From an uncultured Thiotrichaceae bacterium (lineage in GTDB: Bacteria > Pseudomonadota > Gammaproteobacteria > Thiotrichales > Thiotrichaceae): 13,271 nt of DNA. The position numbers and the translations under genes were made by a program. The notes beneath the pieces were generated by a model. The model saw only the letters and a list, made by a program, of their open reading frames with translations, had not been told where the DNA came from and made no database searches. Positions 1 to 5,838 of this stretch are shown here, piece after piece; within the stretch, counting starts at the first letter, position 1; each line of letters starts with the position of its first letter. The stretch is from the NCBI GenBank assembly GCA_902727945.1, contig CACVAV010000392.1:1-13271 (forward strand), given 5' to 3'.

Positions 1-522
1 GGTGACTTCAAGTCGATTGATGATTTGCTGAAAGTGCAGGGCATTGGTGAGGCTACGTTCAGGAACATAAAAAGTGAAGTATCGACCAGTAAAGGTGCAG
101 CTAAGGCTACCGGTAAAAAGGCGATTACCTCGACCAAACAACTGGGGGCTTCATCAAAAGATGACAAGGTGAGCGACACGAAAGCTACTAAATCTGCCAG
201 TACAGATGATAAAGGCAGCGGTACTCAATCAACTAAAACTGCAGATAAAGATAGCAAGGATCAGCCAAAGTCAGCCGACAAGTCTTCTAAGGATAAGCCG
301 AAGGCAAAGTCAGCCGGTAAAACTGATGACACCGATTCAGGCAAAGCGGCTAAGAAAGATAACAAGAGCATAACCAAATCATCCAACACTAAGAGTGCTG
401 ATAAGGCTGCAAGCAAATCTGCTAAACCCGCTACAAAGGTGAAAAAAAGTAGTAAGCCTGCCACTAAAGATACCAAATCAGCAAAAAAGAAGGAAATTCT
501 GAAGAAAGCAGACAAAAAATAA
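1..522 (+). CDS. ComEA-type helix-hairpin-helix DNA-binding protein with long lysine-rich tail (5' partial)
   Basis: The frame is open from base 1, so the gene starts before the window; 173 codons are visible and end in TAA. The first ~25 residues (GDFKSIDDLLKVQGIGEATF) match the second half of a ComEA-type (HhH)2 module: the 'F-K-S-I-x-D-L-x-K-V-x-G-I-G' pattern with the GIG hairpin that contacts the DNA backbone. The remaining ~145 residues are low complexity, nearly all Lys, Ser, Thr, Ala and Asp, with about 40 lysines and loose repeats such as SADK, PATK and TKSA. This resembles histone-H1-like or AlgP-type tails. ComEA-family proteins bind double-stranded DNA, often in the periplasm during natural transformation; no signal peptide can be judged because the N-terminus is missing. 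The tail suggests nonspecific DNA binding or compaction, which is inference. The HhH call is strong; the biological role is open. Confidence 0.8.
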   Translation, partial: GDFKSIDDLLKVQGIGEATFRNIKSEVSTSKGAAKATGKKAITSTKQLGASSKDDKVSDTKATKSASTDDKGSGTQSTKTADKDSKDQPKSADKSSKDKPKAKSAGKTDDTDSGKAAKKDNKSITKSSNTKSADKAASKSAKPATKVKKSSKPATKDTKSAKKKEILKKADKK

Positions 523-570
523 AGTGCTCGATAGCTTACGCCTCTATTACAACTATTGACGTAAACATGC

Positions 571-598
571 TTGCAAATTAGGCAGAAATTTGTATAAT
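571..598 (+). promoter_or_regulatory. Sigma-70-type promoter in front of a gene-free stretch
   Basis: TTGCAA at 571-576 and a perfect TATAAT at 593-598, separated by 16 bp. Transcription would start near 605. No plus-strand protein gene follows before the terminator at 671-710, so it probably drives a short RNA. It lies after the stop codon of the HhH protein gene. Confidence 0.5.
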
Positions 599-603
599 TG
601 CAA

Positions 604-710
604 CCACTCGTAAGCATAAAAGCAACACTACTCCAACTGAGGGGGGTAGTCTTTACGGGTACTTTTGAGACCTCCCAGATAAATTAGCCCGTTTACTGGG
701 AGGCTTTTTT
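604..710 (+). ncRNA. Candidate small RNA, about 105 nt
   Basis: This segment is bounded by a sigma-70-like promoter (571-598) and a strong rho-independent terminator. It contains no ATG start codon. Two hairpins are visible. The first pairs 627-634 with 643-650 (8 bp including one G-U, loop of 8 nt with GAGG). The second is the terminator stem 671-678/696-703. The linker 651-670 includes the U-rich stretch ACTTTTGAG, the kind of single-stranded site that, with the 3' U-tract, is used by Hfq-bound sRNAs. The CUCC (631-634) and CCUCCC (671-676) segments could mimic anti-Shine-Dalgarno sequence. I do not recognise a known RNA family. An alternative is that the terminator simply ends the upstream HhH gene and the promoter is fortuitous. 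Confidence 0.4.
671..710 (+). terminator. Rho-independent terminator
   Basis: Perfect 8-bp stem CCTCCCAG (671-678) / CTGGGAGG (696-703), followed by C and six T. It points along the plus strand and can end both the HhH-protein transcript and the candidate small RNA. The opposite strand lacks a matching T-run, so it does not serve the merR-type gene. Confidence 0.8.
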
Positions 711-723
711 AACAGTCAGCGCT

Positions 724-1143
724 TCAGTCATGCCCCGCCATACATTGCCCGTGATCCGCTAACGAGCGCAGCACATAACAGTCACTCACCACACCTTCAC
801 CGGCACAACCTTCATCAATGCGCACCAGTTCGGTTTCCAGTTTTTTAAGGCTGGCAATTTTAGCGCGGGTGTCCCTGAGCTGCTGCCGGGCAATAGCATT
901 AGCGGCAGCGCAGGATTTATCCGGATGGTGGTTCAGTTCGATTAACGCTGAAATCGCTTCAATGGAGAAGCCGAGATCACGTGCATGTTTGATAAAACCT
1001 AAACGTTCCAATTCTGATTCACGGTAACGCCGCTGATTACCCGTTGTACGTATTGCGGGCGCAATCAGTCCGATTTGTTCGTAATAACGGATAGTGGGTA
1101 CTTTAACCCCCGTCTTTTTTGACAATACACCAATCGAAAACAT
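724..1143 (-). CDS. MerR-family heavy-metal-responsive transcriptional regulator
   Basis: A 139-aa protein with the classic MerR layout. The N-terminal winged helix-turn-helix spans residues 1-70 (MFSIGVLSKKTGVKVPTIRY, then YYEQIGL and RRYRESE). A dimerisation helix covers ~80-110, followed by a C-terminal metal loop. The cysteines are C78, C113, C122 and C134. A Cys at the C78 position, 35 residues before the first loop Cys, is the mark of sensors for divalent ions (MerR, ZntR, CadR, PbrR) as opposed to CueR-type monovalent sensors. The C113-C122 spacing of nine is the spacing I recall for Hg-type MerR (C117/C126), while ZntR and CadR differ by a residue or two, so the exact metal is not settled. 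The start ATG has an AAGGGA ribosome site. It is divergent from a CDF-like transporter gene and very probably regulates it through the operator between them. Confidence 0.9.
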   Translation of the reverse strand: MFSIGVLSKKTGVKVPTIRYYEQIGLIAPAIRTTGNQRRYRESELERLGFIKHARDLGFSIEAISALIELNHHPDKSCAAANAIARQQLRDTRAKIASLKKLETELVRIDEGCAGEGVVSDCYVLRSLADHGQCMAGHD

Positions 1144-1153
1144 AGAAAATCCC

Positions 1154-1184
1154 TTGAACCTCTAGTCACTATAGGAATTATACT
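1154..1184 (+). promoter_or_regulatory. MerR-type promoter with dyad operator for the CDF-like gene
   Basis: -35 TTGAAC at 1154-1159 and -10 TATACT at 1179-1184 are 19 bp apart, the over-long spacing that MerR regulators correct by twisting DNA. An inverted repeat CCTCTAG-TCA-CTATAGG fills 1159-1175, with one mismatch between arms, centred in the spacer exactly as in MerR-family operators. It faces the transporter gene; the regulator gene starts 10 bp away in the other direction, so autoregulation is likely. Confidence 0.88.
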
Positions 1185-1217
1185 GCGTTCATCTACTGAA
1201 TTAAAGAGGTGAACATT

Positions 1218-1850
1218 ATGGCCGGATGTTGTGGGCACGATGCTAAATTTGACGGTGCTTCTGACGACTATAAGCGGCGGCTGTGGATAGTGATCGCTAT
1301 TAATGCACTGATGTTTTTTGTCGAAATGGGTGCGGGTCGTCTTGCACAGTCGCAGGCTTTACAGGCTGATGCACTGGATTTTCTGGGTGATGCGCTGACT
1401 TATGGCATATCACTGGCGGTGATTGGTGCATCGATTCAGGCGCGAACTAATGCAGCTTTGTTCAAAGGTGTGAGTTTATTACTGGTAGGCTTGTGGGTAT
1501 TCGGCTCCACCGTGTACCGGGTGTTTTATGCGGGTGTGCCCGCCGCTGAAATCATGTTGTGGATCGGTTTATTGGCGTTGTTGGCAAATTTATCCAGCGT
1601 ACTATTGCTGGTGAAATACAAAGACGGTGATGCTAACGTAAGGTCAGTTTGGTTGTGCTCACGCAATGATGCGATTGGCAATGTCGCGGTAATGCTGGCT
1701 GCTTTCGGTGTCTGGGGCACAGCGACTGGCTGGCCCGACCTGATTGTGGCGGGCATTATGGCAGCTCTGTTCTTATCTTCAGCCTACCAGATCCTCAACC
1801 AAGCTCTGCAGGAGCGTCAAACTGAAGCAGAGCATTGTCATATCAAATAA
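1218..1850 (+). CDS. CDF-like heavy-metal cation transporter, membrane domain only
   Basis: A 210-aa protein from ATG 1218, preceded by AGAGG at good spacing; a GTG three codons upstream is less likely. The N-terminus MAGCCGHD is a small Cys/His patch that could bind metal. Hydrophobic segments follow at about residues 22-40, 60-75, 83-100, 111-133, 153-168 and 173-190, matching the six helices of the cation diffusion facilitator fold. The TM2 metal site reads D-x3-D (D54, D58). The TM5 site reads C-x3-D (C147, D151), where most CDF transporters have H-x3-D or D-x3-D. The protein ends soon after the last helix, so the usual ~90-residue cytoplasmic metal-sensing domain is absent; a short tail with EHCH remains. 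It is probably a metal exporter induced by the neighbouring MerR-type sensor. Zn, Cd, Pb or Co are all possible substrates. Confidence 0.85.
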   Translation: MAGCCGHDAKFDGASDDYKRRLWIVIAINALMFFVEMGAGRLAQSQALQADALDFLGDALTYGISLAVIGASIQARTNAALFKGVSLLLVGLWVFGSTVYRVFYAGVPAAEIMLWIGLLALLANLSSVLLLVKYKDGDANVRSVWLCSRNDAIGNVAVMLAAFGVWGTATGWPDLIVAGIMAALFLSSAYQILNQALQERQTEAEHCHIK

Positions 1851-1890
1851 TGTTGCCGGGTGCCGGGGTATTGCCGGATGTGGTCAGGGT

Positions 1891-2328
1891 TCAGGCTGCC
1901 GCATCGAACGCTATCTTTGAGCCATCCGGTAAATCTTTTATTTGTTTACCCAAAGCACCTGAAGCGCAGATAATGTCTTCAATCGGCGCTATTTTCATAT
2001 TGTCACCGTCATAATCACCATCCAGCGCACCCGGAATGATCAGGGTGTATTTCTGGCCTTCTGTCAATTCGCCCAAAGTTGCTTTAGCATCCTCAACATA
2101 GGCATCGACAAACCAGTCATAGACAAAATCTTCATCAGTGATGAGTTTGTTATAAGCCTCGATAGAGTCGGCGACTACCTTACAATAAACATCCTCAGGG
2201 CATAAGCGCCAGAATTTATCGGCTTCATCTTTAAGAATGAAATTAGCGAAGTCGTTTTCGGTAACCACTTCGACCGGAGCAATACCTGTCCAGCCCCATG
2301 CGTCTTTTACTGTTTGGATAATATCCAT
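1891..2328 (-). CDS. DUF1851 / Tdi1-like protein
   Basis: A 145-aa protein of the DUF1851 family, whose C-terminal domain is also found in the type VI secretion immunity protein Tdi1. Family landmarks are WGWTG near residue 11, NDFANFILKD, FWRLCPEDVYC (residues ~40-50), DWFVDAY, and the Gly/Asp-rich IPGALDGDYDGDN followed by KQIKDLPDG near the end. It looks soluble and acidic, with no signal peptide or membrane helix. I chose the start at 2328 because the family begins near there and a GGGAA ribosome site precedes it. An in-frame ATG at 2400 overlaps the stop codon of the upstream DUF3581 gene (TAATG) and would add 24 poorly conserved residues; coupling from that start is possible. No toxin gene lies beside it, so an immunity role is only a family-level suggestion. 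Confidence 0.75.
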   Translation of the reverse strand: MDIIQTVKDAWGWTGIAPVEVVTENDFANFILKDEADKFWRLCPEDVYCKVVADSIEAYNKLITDEDFVYDWFVDAYVEDAKATLGELTEGQKYTLIIPGALDGDYDGDNMKIAPIEDIICASGALGKQIKDLPDGSKIAFDAAA

Positions 2329-2399
2329 TGTTGTTCCCAGATTGTATTTGGCGTGGAGTTTATAGTAATTTTTGAACAATACAATTTTTCGGGCAGGCA

Positions 2400-3116
2400 T
2401 TATGTTAGCTGGCCGTGATACTCGACCTTGGAATCCAGATAAGCCTGCACCAATGCCTGAGCAGCTACCTCATCATAAGGCTTTAACCCGCTCACAATCA
2501 GTCGCTTAAAACCCGTGCCGACTACCTCATCGCCATCTTTGATAATAAAATTCAGATTAGCTGTGCCGCGTTTACCATTGACTTCAAAATCAGCTTTCGC
2601 CGCTTCCATTTGTGGTTTTTTCAGATCCACCCGGTCTAACTCAAACGACATGCGTTCATAGATCACCATCGGCCTGTCCTGATTAATCATCACACCATTT
2701 TCAGCCAGCAGTGGTTGTAAGGTATGCGGAAAATTTTGCCCGGAAAAAGCGACGTAGTTGCGGGTCAGTGCTTCGATCATCTGTTGATCATGGCTCTGTT
2801 TACCTTCCCGCCCGATTTCCAGGTAGACCTTATCTTTATCATCTGTCAGGGTAAACTGTGCTTCATCCGTGGGATTAAAATTCAATGCGGTATTATCACC
2901 TACCATGCCCTTAAACAGAAAACACATTTTCTGACTCAGGCCATATTTCGATAACACTAATGAAAACAGCAAGTCGCCTGGCACACAAAAGCGTTTCGCA
3001 TCGGGGTTGTGTAGCGGGTTATAGTCATCAGCGATTTCTTTGGCAAAACGGCTGGCTTGTTCAGCAGCAATGATGACCTGATGTTTATCAGTTTTATGAA
3101 ATTGATCCAGAAACAT
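2400..3116 (-). CDS. DUF3581 family protein with hotdog (MaoC/PhaJ-like) signature
   Basis: A 238-aa protein typical of the DUF3581 family of gammaproteobacteria. Residues 24-60 contain D-Y-N-P-L-H (D31 to H36) followed by RFCVPGDLLFSLVL. This closely resembles the D-x-N-P-[LIV]-H catalytic motif and following helix of R-specific enoyl-CoA hydratases (PhaJ, MaoC; hotdog fold). The second half (MVIYERMSFEL... to GTGFKRLIV) has the strand pattern of another hotdog unit, so a double-hotdog protein acting on an acyl-CoA or acyl-ACP is plausible; this is inference and the substrate is unknown. The start is set at ATG 3116, matching the family's MFL beginning; an upstream in-frame GTG at 3125 is less likely. 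A TATAAT sits at 3168-3163 on this strand without a convincing -35. The stop overlaps an alternative start of the next gene, so the two are probably co-transcribed. Confidence 0.8.
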   Translation of the reverse strand: MFLDQFHKTDKHQVIIAAEQASRFAKEIADDYNPLHNPDAKRFCVPGDLLFSLVLSKYGLSQKMCFLFKGMVGDNTALNFNPTDEAQFTLTDDKDKVYLEIGREGKQSHDQQMIEALTRNYVAFSGQNFPHTLQPLLAENGVMINQDRPMVIYERMSFELDRVDLKKPQMEAAKADFEVNGKRGTANLNFIIKDGDEVVGTGFKRLIVSGLKPYDEVAAQALVQAYLDSKVEYHGQLT

Positions 3117-3180
3117 GCTTATCACTCGCTTGGGTTAATGCAATACATTCAGAAGTGGGCGGATTATAAGTATTTTCAGG

Positions 3181-3975
3181 CTATACCGCTACCGGTGCCT
3201 TAATGTGTGGGTGGTAGTTGTAATTGATCAACTCAAAATCGTCGTAAGTAAAGTCAAACAATGACTTAATATCGGAATTGAGTTTCATCCGGGGCAGGGC
3301 ATGCGGTTCACGACTCAGTTGTAAGTCGGTTTGCTCCAGATGATTCAGGTATAAATGCGCATCACCCAGCGTATGAACAAAATCACCGACTTTTAAGCCG
3401 CACACCTGCGCCATCATTTGCGTCAACAATGCGTAAGAGGCGATATTAAACGGCACACCAAGAAAAATATCAGCAGAGCGCTGGTATAACTGACAGGATA
3501 GTTTGCCATCTGCGACATAAAACTGAAAAAAAGCATGGCAGGGCGGCAGTGCCATATTGTTTACTTCGGCGACATTCCAGGCACTGACAATAATGCGCCG
3601 TGAATCCGGTGTGTTTTTAATCTGATCAATGACCTGGGTGATCTGGTCGATCGGTTGACCGTTGGGTGTTGGCCAGCTACGCCATTGTGAACCATAGACC
3701 GGGCCAAGTTCACCGTTTTCATCAGCCCACTCATCCCAGATACTCACGCCGTTTTCTTTTAAATAACGGATATTGGTATCACCCTGCAAGAACCAGAGTA
3801 ATTCATGAATAATCGAGCGCAGGTGTATACGTTTTGTGGTGACCAGCGGGAAACCTTCACTCAGATCAAAACGCATTTGATGCCCGAATACAGAAACCGT
3901 GCCGGTGCCGGTACGGTCTTCTTTTTTAGTGCCGTTATCACGCACATGGCGCATCAGATCAAGGTATTGCTGCAT
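3181..3975 (-). CDS. thyA: Thymidylate synthase
   Basis: A 264-aa protein, the same length as the E. coli enzyme. It converts dUMP to dTMP using methylenetetrahydrofolate, the last step of de novo thymidylate synthesis in the cytosol. Visible hallmarks are the phosphate-binding RTGTGT near residue 21, the catalytic C146 in LPPCHAFFQFYV, the dUMP-binding QRSAD and GVPFNIASYALL, and the C-terminal IKAPVAV end that closes over the active site. The start ATG is preceded by AGGA at normal spacing. In many gammaproteobacteria thyA follows lgt; here lgt is 7 kb away. Thymidylate synthase instead follows an Hfq-like gene with a 158-bp gap that holds its own promoter and an inverted repeat. Confidence 0.97.
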   Translation of the reverse strand: MQQYLDLMRHVRDNGTKKEDRTGTGTVSVFGHQMRFDLSEGFPLVTTKRIHLRSIIHELLWFLQGDTNIRYLKENGVSIWDEWADENGELGPVYGSQWRSWPTPNGQPIDQITQVIDQIKNTPDSRRIIVSAWNVAEVNNMALPPCHAFFQFYVADGKLSCQLYQRSADIFLGVPFNIASYALLTQMMAQVCGLKVGDFVHTLGDAHLYLNHLEQTDLQLSREPHALPRMKLNSDIKSLFDFTYDDFELINYNYHPHIKAPVAV

Positions 3976-4061
3976 GGTGATTCCTGTTGGGTTAAAGGAA
4001 TATTCTCACTAAGGTGCCTGGGTGGTTAATGGGTAAATTTATTGATAGTCGAGGGAGTGCC

Positions 4062-4092
4062 AGCATGCAGAATCATTGAGAAGTTGCATGCT
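4062..4092 (-). repeat. Inverted repeat at the predicted 5' end of the thyA transcript
   Basis: Perfect 8-bp arms AGCATGCA (4062-4069) and TGCATGCT (4085-4092), separated by 15 nt. The outer arm begins 2 bp from the -10 box of the predicted thyA promoter and overlaps the expected start point. It may be an operator or a 5' stabilising hairpin. No T-run follows, so it is not a normal terminator. Confidence 0.45.
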
Positions 4093-4093
4093 T

Positions 4094-4122
4094 ATTATAG
4101 TGCTTGTGTTTGTTGCTCTGAA
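4094..4122 (-). promoter_or_regulatory. Predicted thyA promoter
   Basis: On the minus strand, -35 TTCAGA (4122-4117) and -10 TATAAT (4099-4094) are separated by 17 bp. The expected start is near 4087, giving a leader of ~110 nt before the thyA ATG. It lies directly after the stop codon of the Hfq-like gene. Confidence 0.55.
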
Positions 4123-4133
4123 AAATTGGAACC

Positions 4134-4352
4134 TCAGAAGCTTTTGGGTGCACCCGCGTTCATTTTTGGAACAATGGTTGAGATGGCACTTTTCATAATT
4201 AATTGTGTGCTGCCTACACCGTGATTAGCCGATAGCATGACCGAGAATTGATCAAATCCATCGATTACTCCTTCCAGTTTTATGCCATTAACCAGAAAGC
4301 AAAATACGGTTGATTTTGATTCGACGAGTTCATTCAGAAATTCATTTTGCAT
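4134..4352 (-). CDS. hfq: Divergent Hfq-like RNA chaperone
   Basis: A 72-aa Sm-fold protein. The Sm1 motif is nearly canonical (LVNGIKLEGVIDGFDQF) and the Sm2 segment QLIMKSAISTIVP is recognisable, so the hexamer core should be intact. Against E. coli Hfq, Q8, F42, D40 and K56 have counterparts (Q2, F36, D34, K54). H57 is replaced by Ser and Y55 by Met in the proximal face signature (YKH becomes MKS), Y25 on the distal face is Phe, and the rim arginines R16/R17 are Val and Glu. There is a 4-residue insertion in the loop before Sm2 (SANHGVGST). The acidic C-terminal tail of E. coli Hfq is absent. The gene has its own promoter and sits after the purA terminator, not in the usual hfq-hflX-hflK position. 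It may be a second, specialised Hfq; whether a standard copy exists elsewhere cannot be seen. The ribosome site is weak (AGG ten bases upstream). Confidence 0.85.
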   Translation of the reverse strand: MQNEFLNELVESKSTVFCFLVNGIKLEGVIDGFDQFSVMLSANHGVGSTQLIMKSAISTIVPKMNAGAPKSF

Positions 4353-4393
4353 TTGTTGTGAGCCTGAGCCATTAATGTTAGGTATAGTTGTTC

Positions 4394-4399
4394 ATTATA
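4394..4399 (-). promoter_or_regulatory. -10 box for the Hfq-like gene
   Basis: A perfect TATAAT on the minus strand (4399-4394) lies 41 bp before the ATG. The -35 region at 17 bp is only TTAATT, preceded by an unusual CCCCCC run in the spacer, so activity may depend on an activator or another sigma factor. Confidence 0.45.
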
Positions 4400-4451
4400 C
4401 GCACGATATAGGGGGGAATTAAATCGTTTGTGACAAAAGGGGGCATTTTAT

Positions 4452-4496
4452 TAACAAACCAAGCACCCCTGATACGTATTTGGTATCGCGGGGTGC
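4452..4496 (-). terminator. Terminator after purA
   Basis: The inverted repeat GCACCCC...GGGGTGC (4463-4469 / 4490-4496) continues inward with GATAC/GTATC around a 7-nt loop, giving about 12 pairs with a small bulge. On the minus strand it is followed by TTGGTTTGTTAAT, a moderately T-rich tail. It separates the hfl-his-pur cluster from the Hfq-like gene. Confidence 0.65.
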
Positions 4497-4531
4497 AAAT
4501 AATTTACTCACTGCTAGAATTGAGGCGGGTA

Positions 4532-5827
4532 TCAGCCCGAATAAGGATCGTTCAGAATAATAGTCTGTTCGCGATCCGGGCCGGTAGAAATAATATCAAC
4601 CGGTGTTTCCATCACTGCTTCAACACGCTTCAGATAGCTACGGGCATTGTCTGGTAAATCTTCGATATTGGTTGCCCCAAAGGTTGATTCACTCCAACCA
4701 GGCAGTTCTTCATAAACCGGTACACAGCGTGCAAAGTCATCAGTATCTACTGGTGGAGCGTCTAATAGTTCTCCATCAAGTTGATAACCCGTGCAAATCT
4801 TCACAGTATCAAGGCCATCCATCACGTCCAGCTTGGTGATGCATAAGCCGCTAATACTATTGATCTGCATAGCACGGCGTAAGACAACGGCATCAAACCA
4901 GCCACAACGTCTTGGTCGCCCGGTAGTCGCACCAAATTCATTACCCTGTTTGGCCAGATAAGCACCGGTATCATCAAATAATTCCGTCGGGAACGGGCCG
5001 GAACCCACACGCGTTGTATAGGCTTTGGTAATGCCCAGAATATAATCCAGATGACGCGGGCCAAGACCTGAACCGGTACATGCGCCACCGGCTGTGGTAC
5101 TGGATGAGGTAACAAAGGGATAAGTGCCGTGATCAATGTCCAGCAAGGTACCCTGAGCACCTTCCATCATGATATTTTTACCGGCTTTGCGTAGCTCAGC
5201 CAATCGTTTGGGCACATCAGTAATCATCGGGGCGAGAATTTCGCCCATCGCCAAAGCTTCTTCCAGGGTTTTTTTCGGATCAACCGGATCAGTTTTAAAA
5301 TAATGTTCCAATGTGAAGTTATGGAAATCCAGAATGCTATTCAGCTTTTCTTCCAAGGTTTCAGGCTGCAACAAATCACCCAGTCGCAAACCACGGCGGG
5401 AAACTTTATCTTCATAAGCCGGGCCAATGCCACGTCCGGTAGTGCCGATAGCCTGATTGCCACGTGCTTTTTCACGTGCCATATCCAGAGCAACGTGATA
5501 GGGCAGGATAAGCTGGCAGGCAGCAGACAGTTTCAGTCGTTTTGCCGCAGGGATACCGTTTTCTTCCAGCATCTTCATTTCTTTCAATAAAGCTTCCGGC
5601 GACAGTACTACACCGTTTCCGATCAGGCATTCAACGCCCTCACGTAACACCCCGGACGGAATCAGGTGTAAAACTGTTTTTTTACCATCAATAACCAGTG
5701 TGTGCCCTGCATTATGTCCGCCCTGAAAGCGTACAACGGCGGATACATCTTCACATAACAGGTCGACAATTTTGCCTTTACCTTCATCACCCCATTGGGT
5801 GCCTAATACAACAACGATTTTTCCCAT
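4532..5827 (-). CDS. purA: Adenylosuccinate synthetase
   Basis: A 431-aa enzyme (E. coli 432) that joins IMP and aspartate with GTP to make adenylosuccinate, the first committed step to AMP. The N-terminal GTP-binding loop GTQWGDEGKGK with catalytic Asp14 is present. So are GGHNAGHT with the catalytic His, GTTGRGIGPAYEDK, TTRVGSGPFPTE, GATTGRPRRCGWFD and TKLDVMDG. The start is set at ATG 5827, where the family begins (MGKIVVVLG); the frame is open 11 codons further upstream, but that would overlap hisZ. A GAGAG site precedes the chosen ATG. The stop codon of hisZ is 11 bp away, so the two genes are co-transcribed, as is usual for hisZ-purA in gammaproteobacteria. Confidence 0.97.
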   Translation of the reverse strand: MGKIVVVLGTQWGDEGKGKIVDLLCEDVSAVVRFQGGHNAGHTLVIDGKKTVLHLIPSGVLREGVECLIGNGVVLSPEALLKEMKMLEENGIPAAKRLKLSAACQLILPYHVALDMAREKARGNQAIGTTGRGIGPAYEDKVSRRGLRLGDLLQPETLEEKLNSILDFHNFTLEHYFKTDPVDPKKTLEEALAMGEILAPMITDVPKRLAELRKAGKNIMMEGAQGTLLDIDHGTYPFVTSSSTTAGGACTGSGLGPRHLDYILGITKAYTTRVGSGPFPTELFDDTGAYLAKQGNEFGATTGRPRRCGWFDAVVLRRAMQINSISGLCITKLDVMDGLDTVKICTGYQLDGELLDAPPVDTDDFARCVPVYEELPGWSESTFGATNIEDLPDNARSYLKRVEAVMETPVDIISTGPDREQTIILNDPYSG

Positions 5828-5838
5828 AATGCTCTCGC

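Noticed and set aside
556..561. TTGACG as the -35 of the promoter with TATAAT at 593-598
   Set aside because: The spacing would be 31 bp; TTGCAA at 571-576 with 16 bp fits better.
261..617. 118-codon open frame on the minus strand
   Set aside because: It is antisense to the lysine-rich tail; the Leu/Phe/Ala-rich translation is the mirror of AAA/GCT-rich codons, with no family resemblance.
1851..1890. TGCCGG direct repeats between the CDF-like gene and the DUF1851 gene
   Set aside because: Three short copies within a GC-rich 40-bp gap, not inverted and without a T-run; probably chance.
1891..3116. Toxin-immunity pair made of DUF3581 and the Tdi1-like protein
   Set aside because: DUF3581 looks like a hotdog protein widespread as a housekeeping gene, with no toxin features or secretion signals.
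4042..4224. 60-codon plus-strand frame across the thyA promoter and the Hfq-like gene
   Set aside because: Mostly antisense to the Hfq-like gene and spanning a likely promoter; no independent support.
4822..5160. 112-codon minus-strand frame inside purA
   Set aside because: Out-of-frame shadow of a highly conserved gene, rich in Pro/Val/Leu with no domain.
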